Of a stretch of 64,000 bases of DNA, positions 8,344 through 15,893 are shown piece by piece (position 1 is the stretch's first letter; the number at the start of each line of letters is the position of its first letter). The notes under the pieces were generated by a model. The model was given only the letters and a program-made list of their open reading frames with translations. It did not search any database and was not told where the DNA came from. The DNA is from Klebsiella sp. WP3-W18-ESBL-02 (GTDB lineage Bacteria > Pseudomonadota > Gammaproteobacteria > Enterobacterales > Enterobacteriaceae), in assembly GCF_014168815.1 (NCBI RefSeq), contig NZ_AP021972.1, positions 1,178,001 to 1,242,000 on the forward strand, in the 5' to 3' direction. The position numbers and the translations under genes are program-made.

Positions 8344-9159
8344 GCGGTCAGCCCACTGGTGTACCTTAACTGCGCCGCGCTGCCGGAGAGCGTGGCCGAA
8401 AGCGAGCTGTTTGGCCATGTGAAAGGCGCGTTTACCGGCGCCATCAGCAACCGCAGCGGCAAGTTTGAAATGGCCGATAACGGCACGCTGTTTTTAGATG
8501 AAATTGGCGAGCTGTCGCTGGCGCTACAGGCCAAGCTGCTGCGCGTGTTGCAGTATGGCGATATTCAACGAGTGGGCGATGACCGAAGCCTGCGGGTTGA
8601 CGTGCGCGTGCTGGCGGCGACCAACCGCGATCTGCGTGAAGAAGTGCTGGCCGGTCACTTCCGCGCCGACCTGTTCCATCGTTTGAGCGTGTTTCCGCTT
8701 TCCGTACCGCCGCTGCGCGAGCGTGGCGACGATGTGCTGCTGCTGGCGGGCTATTTTTGCGAACAGTGCCGATTGCGGCTGGGCCTTTCCCGCGTAGTGT
8801 TGAGCGACGGAGCGCGTGCGCATCTGCAAAACTATGGTTGGCCAGGAAACGTACGCGAGCTGGAACATGCGGTACATCGCGCGGTGGTGCTGGCGCGGGC
8901 GACCCGCAGCAGCGGTGAAGTGGTGCTGGAGGCGCCGCATTTTGCCTTACAGGAAGGCGCGCATACGGCGGTTGTTGAAACAATGCCGGTTGCGCCAACG
9001 GTGCAAAACCTGCGCGATGCGACCGAGCATTTTCAGCGGCAGATGATTCGCCAGGCGCTGTCGGCGCATCAGAATAACTGGGCGGCCAGCGCCAGAGCGC
9101 TGGAGACAGACGTCGCCAACCTGCATCGGCTGGCGAAGCGTCTGGGCCTGAAGGATTAA
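8344..9159 (+). pseudogene. norR: norR 3' part, downstream of the insertion sequence
   Basis: This is the rest of NorR: the AAA+ domain from AVSPLVYLNCAALPE through the GAFTGA loop that touches sigma-54 (GHVKGAFTGAIS), Walker B (GTLFLDEIGEL), the arginine-finger region (FRADLFHRLSVFPL) and the C-terminal Fis-type helix-turn-helix (NWAASARALETDVANLHRLAKRL). It lacks the GAF sensor and Walker A. The frame is open back into the insertion sequence, where an ATG at 8314 could start a chimeric product; without Walker A it should be unable to hydrolyse ATP. The stop overlaps the convergent gutQ stop by three bases. Confidence 0.93.
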
Positions 9160-10121
9160 AGGATCCCGGCCTGATAGAAGTTTTGCAGGTTAATCGCGCC
9201 GACCAGACGGTGTTCTTCATCCACCACCGGGGCGGCGCTGATTTTCAGTTTCATCAGCTTTTCTTTGGCGTCGATCGCGCGCGCCTGGTCGTGAATCGTT
9301 ACGCCGCCTTTGGTCATCGCCTCGTTGACGCTATCGGCCAGTGAACCGCCGCCCACCAGCCAGCGGCGCAGGTCGCCGTCGGTAAACACGCCGTGAACCT
9401 GCAAAACATCATCGCACACCGCCACCATCCCCATACCGGTGCGGCTCAGTTCAAGCATGGCGTCCATCACGCTGGCATGCACGTTGACCTGGGGAATATC
9501 AGCCTCTTTGCGCATCAGGTGGTGCACGCGATTAAGCAGACGCGCGCCGAGCGCGCCGGCCGGATGCGAGCGGGCAAAATCTTCTTCACTAAAGCCGCGC
9601 GCCTGCATAACGGCAATCGCCAGCGCATCGCCCATCATCAGGGTGTTGACGGTGCTGGACGTCGGCGCCAGGTGCATTGGACAGGCTTCGCGTTCGACGG
9701 AGATATCCAGCACCGCGTCGGCGGCCAGCGCCAGCGGTGAATTGGCTTTGCCGGTCATCGCCAGCAGCGTAACTGCTTTCTCTTTGAGGCGCGGAATAAT
9801 GTAGTCGAGTTCTTTGGCGCTGCCGGAGTAGGAGATAAACAGCATGACGTCGCGGCTTTCAACCATACCCAGGTCGCCGTGCAGTGCTTCTGCAGGGTGG
9901 ACGAAGAAAGCCGGGGTGCCGGTGCTGGCAAAGGTGGCGGCCAGCTTTTTGCCAATATGGCCGGATTTGCCCATTCCGGAAACGATCAGTTTGCCCTGGC
10001 AGCCGAGAATGGCTTTTGCCGCCTGAACAAAGGTATCGTCGAGGCGATCGGGCAGGCGGCTGGCTTCCTGTAGTTCCAGTAACAGGGCCTTACGCCCGGC
10101 GTCTAACAAAAAATCACTCAT
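9156..10121 (-). CDS. gutQ: D-arabinose 5-phosphate isomerase GutQ
   Basis: GutQ interconverts ribulose 5-phosphate and arabinose 5-phosphate, the first step toward KDO of lipopolysaccharide. The 321 residues equal the E. coli length: an N-terminal SIS sugar-isomerase domain (KLIVSGMGKSGHIGKKLAATF, SYSGSAKELDYI) with the catalytic-site HGDLGM motif, then two CBS domains. In E. coli gutQ is the last gene of the sorbitol operon srlAEBD-gutM-srlR-gutQ. Here it stands alone, with only about 200 bases to the divergent mltB, so the operon is absent and gutQ must use its own promoter. KdsD-type housekeeping activity is still expected. Confidence 0.95.
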   Translation of the reverse strand: MSDFLLDAGRKALLLELQEASRLPDRLDDTFVQAAKAILGCQGKLIVSGMGKSGHIGKKLAATFASTGTPAFFVHPAEALHGDLGMVESRDVMLFISYSGSAKELDYIIPRLKEKAVTLLAMTGKANSPLALAADAVLDISVEREACPMHLAPTSSTVNTLMMGDALAIAVMQARGFSEEDFARSHPAGALGARLLNRVHHLMRKEADIPQVNVHASVMDAMLELSRTGMGMVAVCDDVLQVHGVFTDGDLRRWLVGGGSLADSVNEAMTKGGVTIHDQARAIDAKEKLMKLKISAAPVVDEEHRLVGAINLQNFYQAGIL

Positions 10122-10322
10122 GACTTTCTCCGATAATTAGCGCGTACACGGTCCGTTTTGCGCGGCGATGATAAAACATTCCGGCCGTTGAGATCATCGA
10201 TTGCATCATGATTGTTCGACGGCGGCGATTTTTTTCCCCGCCGGATGCGAAGGCGCTTCCTTGCAGCGCGGCGGATGCTTTACCATATTTAACTCTTGCT
10301 GATATTGTTAAATGGAAGTCCC

Positions 10323-11393
10323 ATGTTGAAGCGTCGCGTTCTGGCTTTACTCCCCCTGTGTGTCCTGCTCGCTGCCTGTAGCAGCAAACCGAAAACGGCT
10401 GAATCACCGGCACAAACCTCCGGCGGTTTCCTTCTTGAACCCCAGCATAATGCCATGATGCCGAGCGGCGACTTTGCCAATAATCCGGCGGCGGAGCAGT
10501 TCATCGACAAGATGGTGAGCAAGCACGGCTTTGACCGACAGCAGCTGCACGAAATTCTCTCTCAGGCGAAACGTCTGGACTATGTTCTGCGCCTGATGGA
10601 CCGACAGGCGCCGACCGGTCTGCCGCCGACCGGGCCGAACGGTGCGTGGCTGCGCTATCGCAAACAGTTTATTACCCCGGATAACGTGCAGAACGGCGTG
10701 GCGTTCTGGAACCAGTATCAAGGCGCGTTACAGCGCGCGCAGCAGGTGTACGGCGTGCCGCCTGAGATCATCGTCGGTATTATTGGCGTTGAAACCCGCT
10801 GGGGCCGTGTAATGGGTAAAACCCGCATTCTTGATGCGCTGGCGACGCTCTCCTTCAACTACCCGCGCCGCGCGGCGTACTTCTCCGGCGAGCTGGAAAC
10901 CTTCCTGCTGATGGCGCGTGATGAACAAGACGATCCGCTGGATCTGAAAGGCTCGTTCGCCGGTGCGATGGGCTACGGACAGTTTATGCCGTCGTCCTAT
11001 AAGGAGTTCGCCGTCGACTTCAACGGTGACGGCCATATCAACCTGTGGGACCCTGAAGATGCCATCGGTAGCGTGGCAAACTACTTCAAGCAGCATGGCT
11101 GGGTGAGCGGCGATGCGGTGGCCGTACAGGCGATGGGTCAGGCGCCGGGCCTGGACAACGGCTTTAAAACCAAATACAGCGTATCGCAGCTGGCGGCGGC
11201 TGGCCTGACGCCGATGCAGCCTTTAGGTAACCACCAGCAGGCCAGCCTGCTGCGGTTGGATATCGGTACTGGCTATCAGTACTGGTACGGCTTACCGAAC
11301 TTCTACACCATCACGCGCTATAACCACAGCACCCACTACGCTATGGCGGTGTGGCAGCTAGGCCTGGCGGTGTCTCAGGCTCGCGCGCAGTAA
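10323..11393 (+). CDS. mltB: Membrane-bound lytic murein transglycosylase B
   Basis: MltB is an outer-membrane lipoprotein of the periplasm that cleaves the MurNAc-GlcNAc bond of peptidoglycan to give 1,6-anhydro ends. The start at 10323 (MLKRRVLALLP) gives 356 residues and a lipoprotein signal with lipobox LLAAC, lipidated Cys19. The catalytic glutamate lies in IIGVETRWGRVMGKTR, and the SLT-type motif GAMGYGQFMPSSY and an EF-hand-like calcium loop (DFNGDGHINLWDPEDA) follow. An open frame begins nine codons upstream at 10296 but lacks the family's start. Gene order differs from E. coli: it is followed by a zinc transporter rather than being next to srlA. Confidence 0.96.
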   Translation: MLKRRVLALLPLCVLLAACSSKPKTAESPAQTSGGFLLEPQHNAMMPSGDFANNPAAEQFIDKMVSKHGFDRQQLHEILSQAKRLDYVLRLMDRQAPTGLPPTGPNGAWLRYRKQFITPDNVQNGVAFWNQYQGALQRAQQVYGVPPEIIVGIIGVETRWGRVMGKTRILDALATLSFNYPRRAAYFSGELETFLLMARDEQDDPLDLKGSFAGAMGYGQFMPSSYKEFAVDFNGDGHINLWDPEDAIGSVANYFKQHGWVSGDAVAVQAMGQAPGLDNGFKTKYSVSQLAAAGLTPMQPLGNHQQASLLRLDIGTGYQYWYGLPNFYTITRYNHSTHYAMAVWQLGLAVSQARAQ

Positions 11394-11407
11394 TCTTTCC
11401 TCTCCTG

Positions 11408-11429
11408 CACCTCTCCGTCCGGAGAGGTG
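11408..11429 (+). terminator. Hairpin after mltB
   Basis: CACCTCTCC-gtcc-GGAGAGGTG forms a nine-base-pair stem fifteen bases after the mltB stop. The following T-run is poor, so it may be an inefficient terminator or an mRNA end stabiliser. Confidence 0.5.
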
Positions 11430-11485
11430 TCAGTTACATCTTGCATCATTTCCAGCCGTTTACATCGTAGCGCTCATTCTATATT

Positions 11486-11498
11486 GTTATGTTATAAC
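11486..11498. promoter_or_regulatory. Zur box before the zinc ABC operon
   Basis: GTTATGTTATAAC matches the Zur operator core GTTATAnTATAAC at all but one position, with flanking tt and at as in known sites. It sits about 25 bases before the first small gene, where the -10 element should lie, so zinc-loaded Zur would block transcription. Confidence 0.7.
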
Positions 11499-11520
11499 AT
11501 TAAATTATGAGGCGAAGATT

Positions 11521-11625
11521 TTGACTCCTGTTTTTATGGCTTCCGCCGGCGCGCGGCTTTGGCTGGCGGGGATGCTGCTGGCTGCGCTGTGGCTGGCGGT
11601 ATGGTGGGCGGTCGCGCTGCCATGA
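11521..11625 (+). CDS. Small single-helix membrane peptide coupled to zinc ABC transporter
   Basis: A short frame precedes the ATPase gene and overlaps its start codon (the peptide's TGA at 11623 lies in the ATG at 11622). From the TTG at 11521, eight bases after the ribosome site gagg, it encodes 34 residues; an in-frame ATG at 11536 would give 29 but is poorly placed. After a short MTPVFMASAGAR head, one hydrophobic helix rich in Leu, Ala and Trp (LWLAGMLLAALWLAVWW) reaches almost to the end. It lies between the Zur box and the transporter and is translationally coupled to it, which suggests a small accessory subunit or regulator of the pump. I do not recognise a named family; it could also be only a coupling leader. 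Confidence 0.6.
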   Translation: MTPVFMASAGARLWLAGMLLAALWLAVWWAVALP

Positions 11626-12299
11626 TTGAACTCGATAACCTCGTTGTCGGCTATGAAGGGCGGGCGATTACGCCTGCTCTCAGCGGCATGATTCACAAGG
11701 GCAGCATGACGGCCATTGTCGGTCTGAACGGCTGCGGCAAATCTACCCTGTTAAAAACGCTGGCCGGATTTATTCCGCCGGTCAGCGGCGTTATGCGCTG
11801 GACGCCGTCGCGGCCAACGATCGGCTGGCTGGCGCAGCGTCACGCGCTGGAGTCGCAGTTCCCGCTGACGGTGATTGATGTCGTCAGCCAGGGAGCCTGG
11901 CCGCGGATTTCGCTGCTGCGCGGAATTGGCCGCGACGTACGGCGCCGCATCCAGGCCGCGCTGGCGCGGGTTGGGCTGGCGGCCATGGCCACCGCACCGA
12001 TTGAGTCCCTCTCCGGCGGTCAGTTTCAGCGCATGCTGTTCGCCCGCGTACTGGTGCAACGCGCGCCGCTGGTCATGCTGGACGAGCCGTTTACCGGCAT
12101 TGATGAAGCGACCACGTTTGATTTGATGGGGGTGATTGAGGAAATGCATCAGCAGGGGCAGACCGTGCTGGCGGTGCTGCACGATAACCAGCGGGTGGCT
12201 GATTACTTTCCGCAAACGCTGCTGCTGGCGGAAAACAACGCCTGCTGGGGGCATACCCATGATGTATTGCCCGCGTTTGAATCGTTGAGGCGCGCATGA
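11622..12299 (+). CDS. Metal (zinc-type) ABC transporter ATP-binding protein
   Basis: This 225-residue ATPase powers the metal importer encoded with the next two genes. Walker A GLNGCGKST (residues 34-42), Q-loop region, signature LSGGQFQR (130-137), Walker B LVMLDEPF (150-157) and the switch His in VLHDN are all present. The start at 11622 (MIELDNLVVGYEG) overlaps the stop of the small membrane peptide; the open frame to 11559 lies across that peptide in another frame. The stop overlaps the ATG of the permease gene (ATGA at 12296). The family is that of ZnuC/MntB-type importers; the Zur box upstream points to zinc. Confidence 0.88.
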   Translation: MIELDNLVVGYEGRAITPALSGMIHKGSMTAIVGLNGCGKSTLLKTLAGFIPPVSGVMRWTPSRPTIGWLAQRHALESQFPLTVIDVVSQGAWPRISLLRGIGRDVRRRIQAALARVGLAAMATAPIESLSGGQFQRMLFARVLVQRAPLVMLDEPFTGIDEATTFDLMGVIEEMHQQGQTVLAVLHDNQRVADYFPQTLLLAENNACWGHTHDVLPAFESLRRA

Positions 12300-13150
12300 T
12301 CTGGCATACCTTTTTTCAACCCTTTATTGAGTTTGGCTTTATGCGCCGTGCGCTGGTGGTCTGCCTGGCGCTGTCGTTGAGTACCACCGTGCTCGGCGTT
12401 TTTCTGCTGCTAAGGCGCATGAGCTTAATGGGCGATGCGCTGTCGCATGCCATTCTGCCGGGCGTGGCGGTGGGGTATTTGGTGAACGGCATGTCGCTGC
12501 TGGCGATGACCGTCGGCGGTTTTATCGCCGGAATAGCGGTGGCGCTGATTGCCGGCTGGGCGAGCCGCCGAACGCCGTTAAAGGAGGACGCCAGTTTTGC
12601 CGGGTTCTATCTTGGCTCGCTGGCGCTGGGCGTCACGCTGGTCTCGCTGCGCGGTTCTAACGTCGACCTGCTGCACCTGCTTTTTGGCTCAATACTGGCG
12701 GTGGACAGCAACGCGGCTCTGTTTGTGGCGGGCGTTGCCAGCCTGACGCTTATCTGTATCGCGCTGTTTTATCGTGGGCTGGTGAGCGAAGCCTTTGACA
12801 GCGCCTGGCTACAGGTCAATGCACGCTGGCTGCCGATTGTGCTTCATGGGCTGTTCCTGGCGCTGCTGGTGCTTAACCTGGTCGCCGGTTTTCAGGTGCT
12901 CGGTACGCTGATGGCCGTGGGCGTGATGATGCTGCCTGCCGTGGCTGCACGCTGTTGGGCGCAAACGCTGCCGGGGATTTTACTGCTGGCGGCGCTGATG
13001 GGCAGCGTCTGTGCGTGGATGGGATTGAGCCTGTCGTGGGCGGCTAATCTCCCCGCTGGACCGTCGATTGTGCTGACCGCCAGCGGCGTTTTTTTGGTTT
13101 CGGTATTTTTTGGCAAGCGTAGTCGGCTGACCGTCAGCTGGCGAAATTGA
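12296..13150 (+). CDS. Metal ABC transporter permease (ZnuB/MntB-type)
   Basis: The 284-residue inner-membrane subunit of the metal importer. About eight hydrophobic segments are visible, and the hallmark of the ABC-3 permease family, RRMSLMGDALSHAILPGVA, lies at residues 38-56; the later block FQVLGTLMAVGVMMLPAVAAR is also typical. The start codon overlaps the ATPase stop, and the binding-protein gene begins 18 bases after its own stop, so the three are one operon. This is a second system besides the znuABC that enterobacteria usually keep near pykA/ruvB; that locus is not in the window. Confidence 0.88.
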   Translation: MIWHTFFQPFIEFGFMRRALVVCLALSLSTTVLGVFLLLRRMSLMGDALSHAILPGVAVGYLVNGMSLLAMTVGGFIAGIAVALIAGWASRRTPLKEDASFAGFYLGSLALGVTLVSLRGSNVDLLHLLFGSILAVDSNAALFVAGVASLTLICIALFYRGLVSEAFDSAWLQVNARWLPIVLHGLFLALLVLNLVAGFQVLGTLMAVGVMMLPAVAARCWAQTLPGILLLAALMGSVCAWMGLSLSWAANLPAGPSIVLTASGVFLVSVFFGKRSRLTVSWRN

Positions 13151-13168
13151 AGACGATAAGGGGAAAAC

Positions 13169-14047
13169 ATGAAGCGTATTGGGGTGATTCTGGCGCTGGC
13201 GCTCGGGCTAACGGCGCAGGGGGTAATGGCGAAAACGCTGAACGTGGTCAGCAGTTTTTCCGTACTGGGGGATATGGTGCAGCAAATTGGCGGCGAGCAC
13301 GTACATGTCGACACGCTGGTTGGTCCGGACGGCGACCCGCATACCTTTGAGCCGTCGCCGAAAGACAGCGCGCTGCTCAGCAAGGCGGATGTGGTGGTGG
13401 TGAACGGGCTGGGGCTCGAGGGGTGGATCGACCGGTTAATTAAAGCCTCTGGCTTTAAAGGGGAGCTGGTGGTTGCATCAACCGGCGTGAAGACGCACAC
13501 GCTGGATGAGGATGGAAAAATAGTGACCGACCCGCATGCCTGGAACAGCGCGGCTAACGGCGCGCTGTATGCGCAAAACATCATGAACGGGTTGATCAAG
13601 GCCGACCCCCAGGATAGCGCGGCGTTAAAAGCCTCCGGCGAGCGTTATATCGGGCAACTGAACGAAGTGCATGATTGGGCGAAAAAACAGTTCGACGGCA
13701 TTCCGCAGGCGAAACGTAAAGTCTTAACCAGCCACGATGCCTTCGGTTATTTCTCCCGCGCCTACGGCGTGACCTTCCTGGCTCCGCAGGGGCTGTCGTC
13801 GGAAAGCGAGGCCAGTGCGGCGCAGGTTGCGGCGCTGATTAAGCAGATTCAGGCCGACGGCGTGCACACCTGGTTTATGGAAAACCAGCTCGATCCGCGT
13901 CTGGTGCAACAGATTGCCACGGCCACGGGGTCGCAGCCGGGTGGCGAACTTTATCCCGAAGCGCTGTCAAAGCCCGGCGGCGTGGCAGACAGCTACGTGA
14001 AAATGTTGCGTCATAATGTCCAGTTGATTGCCGCCAGCATGCGCTAA
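13169..14047 (+). CDS. Metal ABC transporter substrate-binding protein (ZnuA/TroA-like)
   Basis: The periplasmic receptor of the zinc-type importer, 292 residues. A signal peptide MKRIGVILALALGLTAQGVMA is cleaved before KTLNVVSSF. Metal ligands of the cluster A-I family can be placed: His in GDPHTFEPSP, His in VTDPHAWNS, His in TSHDAFGYFS and the Asp/Glu region WFMENQLDPR near the C-terminus. There is no long histidine- and acid-rich loop as in ZnuA, so the protein is closer to manganese/zinc TroA-like members; the choice of metal rests on the Zur box rather than on the protein. Ribosome site aagggg precedes the ATG. Confidence 0.88.
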   Translation: MKRIGVILALALGLTAQGVMAKTLNVVSSFSVLGDMVQQIGGEHVHVDTLVGPDGDPHTFEPSPKDSALLSKADVVVVNGLGLEGWIDRLIKASGFKGELVVASTGVKTHTLDEDGKIVTDPHAWNSAANGALYAQNIMNGLIKADPQDSAALKASGERYIGQLNEVHDWAKKQFDGIPQAKRKVLTSHDAFGYFSRAYGVTFLAPQGLSSESEASAAQVAALIKQIQADGVHTWFMENQLDPRLVQQIATATGSQPGGELYPEALSKPGGVADSYVKMLRHNVQLIAASMR

Positions 14048-14060
14048 ATTTCTCGCCGTT

Positions 14061-14083
14061 TCGCCCCGACGTCGTCGGGGCGA
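14061..14083. terminator. Perfect GC-rich hairpin after the zinc operon
   Basis: TCGCCCCGAC-gtc-GTCGGGGCGA is a perfect ten-base-pair inverted repeat 13 bases after the binding-protein stop. There is no T-run, so termination would be weak or Rho-assisted. Confidence 0.5.
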
Positions 14084-14186
14084 TGCAATTTCGGAATGCC
14101 CCTCGTAAAATCGCCACCCCATCCCCATATCTGTGCTGAAAGTGCTATCTTTGATGGCCTCTTTATCCGGCTTAAGCGGAGCGACA

Positions 14187-14684
14187 ATGACAGATTCAGA
14201 ATTACTGCAGCTGAGTGAGCAGGTCGGCCTGGCGCTGAAAGCGCGCGGCGCGACGATGACCACCGCCGAGTCCTGCACCGGCGGCTGGATTGCCAAAACC
14301 ATCACCGACGTAGCGGGCAGTTCTGCATGGTTTGAACGCGGTTTTGTCACCTACAGCAATGAGGCTAAATCGCAGATGATCGGCGTGCGGGAAGTGACGC
14401 TGGAACAGAACGGTGCGGTTAGCGAGCCCGTGGTCGTCGAAATGGCAATTGGCGCGCTGCGCGCGGCACGAGCAGACTTTGCGGTCTCGGTTAGCGGCAT
14501 TGCCGGGCCGGACGGCGGCAGCGCGGAAAAACCGGTAGGCACCGTGTGGTTTGGCGTTGCCAGCGCCAGCGGGCAGGGGGTGACCCAGTGTGAATGTTTC
14601 TCCGGCGACCGTGAATCAGTGCGCCGACAGGCGACGGCTTTCGCGCTAAAACTCCTCTGGCAACAATTTCTACAAAATACTTGA
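14187..14684 (+). CDS. pncC: Nicotinamide-nucleotide amidohydrolase PncC
   Basis: PncC deamidates nicotinamide mononucleotide to nicotinic acid mononucleotide, recycling the pyridine ring released by DNA ligase. The 165 residues from MTDSELLQLSEQ match the E. coli length. Conserved CinA-C-type blocks are present: TTAESCTGGWIAK, FVTYSNEAKSQMIGV, VSGIAGPDGGSAEKPVGTVWFG. The reading frame is open upstream to 14133, but the family start at 14187 follows ribosome site cggagcg. Its stop codon lies within the -35 element of the recA promoter. Confidence 0.95.
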   Translation: MTDSELLQLSEQVGLALKARGATMTTAESCTGGWIAKTITDVAGSSAWFERGFVTYSNEAKSQMIGVREVTLEQNGAVSEPVVVEMAIGALRAARADFAVSVSGIAGPDGGSAEKPVGTVWFGVASASGQGVTQCECFSGDRESVRRQATAFALKLLWQQFLQNT

Positions 14685-14708
14685 TACTGTATGACCATAC
14701 AGTATAAT
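14681..14708 (+). promoter_or_regulatory. recA promoter
   Basis: TTGATA (14681-14686) and TATAAT (14703-14708) are separated by 16 bases. The -35 box overlaps the pncC stop, and the LexA operator fills the spacer. Confidence 0.92.
14685..14704. promoter_or_regulatory. LexA (SOS) box of recA
   Basis: TACTGTATGACCATACAGTA is a near-perfect LexA operator; it differs by one base from the E. coli recA box as I know it. It covers the recA promoter spacer, so LexA excludes RNA polymerase until SOS induction. Confidence 0.97.
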
Positions 14709-14764
14709 TGCCTCAACAGAACAGAATTCACTATCCGGTTTCATCCGGTATGACAGGAGTAATA

Positions 14765-15823
14765 ATGGCTATCGACGAAAACAAACAGAAAGCGTTGGCG
14801 GCAGCGCTGGGCCAGATCGAAAAGCAATTCGGTAAAGGCTCCATCATGCGTCTGGGTGAAGACCGTACCATGGATGTGGAAACCATCTCCACCGGTTCGC
14901 TGTCACTGGATATCGCGCTGGGCGCAGGCGGTCTGCCAATGGGCCGTATCGTCGAAATCTACGGTCCTGAATCCTCCGGTAAAACGACCCTGACGCTGCA
15001 GGTTATCGCCGCAGCTCAGCGTGAAGGTAAAACCTGTGCGTTCATCGATGCTGAACACGCGCTGGACCCGGTTTATGCGCGCAAGCTGGGCGTCGATATC
15101 GACAACCTGCTGTGCTCCCAGCCGGATACCGGCGAACAGGCGCTGGAAATCTGTGACGCGCTGGCACGTTCCGGTGCAGTAGACGTTATCGTGGTCGACT
15201 CCGTCGCGGCGCTGACGCCGAAAGCGGAAATCGAAGGCGAAATCGGCGACTCTCACATGGGCCTCGCGGCACGTATGATGAGCCAGGCGATGCGTAAGCT
15301 GGCGGGTAACCTGAAGCAGTCCAACACCCTGCTTATCTTCATCAACCAGATCCGTATGAAAATCGGCGTGATGTTCGGTAACCCGGAAACCACGACCGGC
15401 GGTAATGCGCTGAAGTTCTACGCCTCCGTTCGTCTGGACATCCGTCGTATCGGCGCGGTGAAAGAGGGCGACAACGTTGTCGGCAGCGAAACCCGCGTGA
15501 AGGTTGTGAAGAACAAAATTGCGGCGCCGTTCAAACAGGCTGAATTCCAGATCCTCTATGGCGAAGGCATCAACTTCTTCGGCGAACTGGTCGATCTCGG
15601 CGTGAAAGAGAAGCTGATTGAAAAAGCAGGTGCCTGGTATAGCTACAACGGCGATAAAATCGGTCAGGGCAAAGCGAACGCGATCTCCTGGCTGAAAGAA
15701 AACCCGGCTGCGGCGAAAGAAATTGAGCAGAAGGTACGCGAACTGCTGCTCAATAACCAGGACGATAAACCTGACTTCGTTGTTGATAACAACAACGTTG
15801 AAGAAACCAACGAAGACTTCTGA
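14765..15823 (+). CDS. recA: Recombinase RecA
   Basis: RecA forms filaments on single-stranded DNA, pairs homologous DNA and triggers LexA self-cleavage. The 352 residues from MAIDENKQKALAAAL carry Walker A GPESSGKT (66-73), Walker B VIVVDSVAAL, loop L1/L2 sequences (GEIGDSHMGLAARMMSQAM; NQIRMKIGVMFGNPETTTGGNAL) and an acidic C-terminal tail that ends VEETNEDF. The start at 14765 follows gaca-ggag; the open frame to 14708 lies in the promoter. Followed by a strong terminator and recX. Confidence 0.99.
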   Translation: MAIDENKQKALAAALGQIEKQFGKGSIMRLGEDRTMDVETISTGSLSLDIALGAGGLPMGRIVEIYGPESSGKTTLTLQVIAAAQREGKTCAFIDAEHALDPVYARKLGVDIDNLLCSQPDTGEQALEICDALARSGAVDVIVVDSVAALTPKAEIEGEIGDSHMGLAARMMSQAMRKLAGNLKQSNTLLIFINQIRMKIGVMFGNPETTTGGNALKFYASVRLDIRRIGAVKEGDNVVGSETRVKVVKNKIAAPFKQAEFQILYGEGINFFGELVDLGVKEKLIEKAGAWYSYNGDKIGQGKANAISWLKENPAAAKEIEQKVRELLLNNQDDKPDFVVDNNNVEETNEDF

Positions 15824-15842
15824 TAACCTCAGAACGAAGACG

Positions 15843-15867
15843 AAGGGCTGCTGATGCAGCCCTTTTT
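15843..15867 (+). terminator. Terminator between recA and recX
   Basis: AGGGCTGC-tgat-GCAGCCCT followed by TTTTT forms an intrinsic terminator 20 bases after recA. In E. coli the equivalent lets only a small share of transcripts read into recX. Confidence 0.9.
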
Positions 15868-15893
15868 GCATTTATCACAATGGCAGAAAAACG

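Noticed and set aside
14903..15871. 322-residue open frame on the minus strand
   Set aside because: Antisense to recA, caused by its codon bias.
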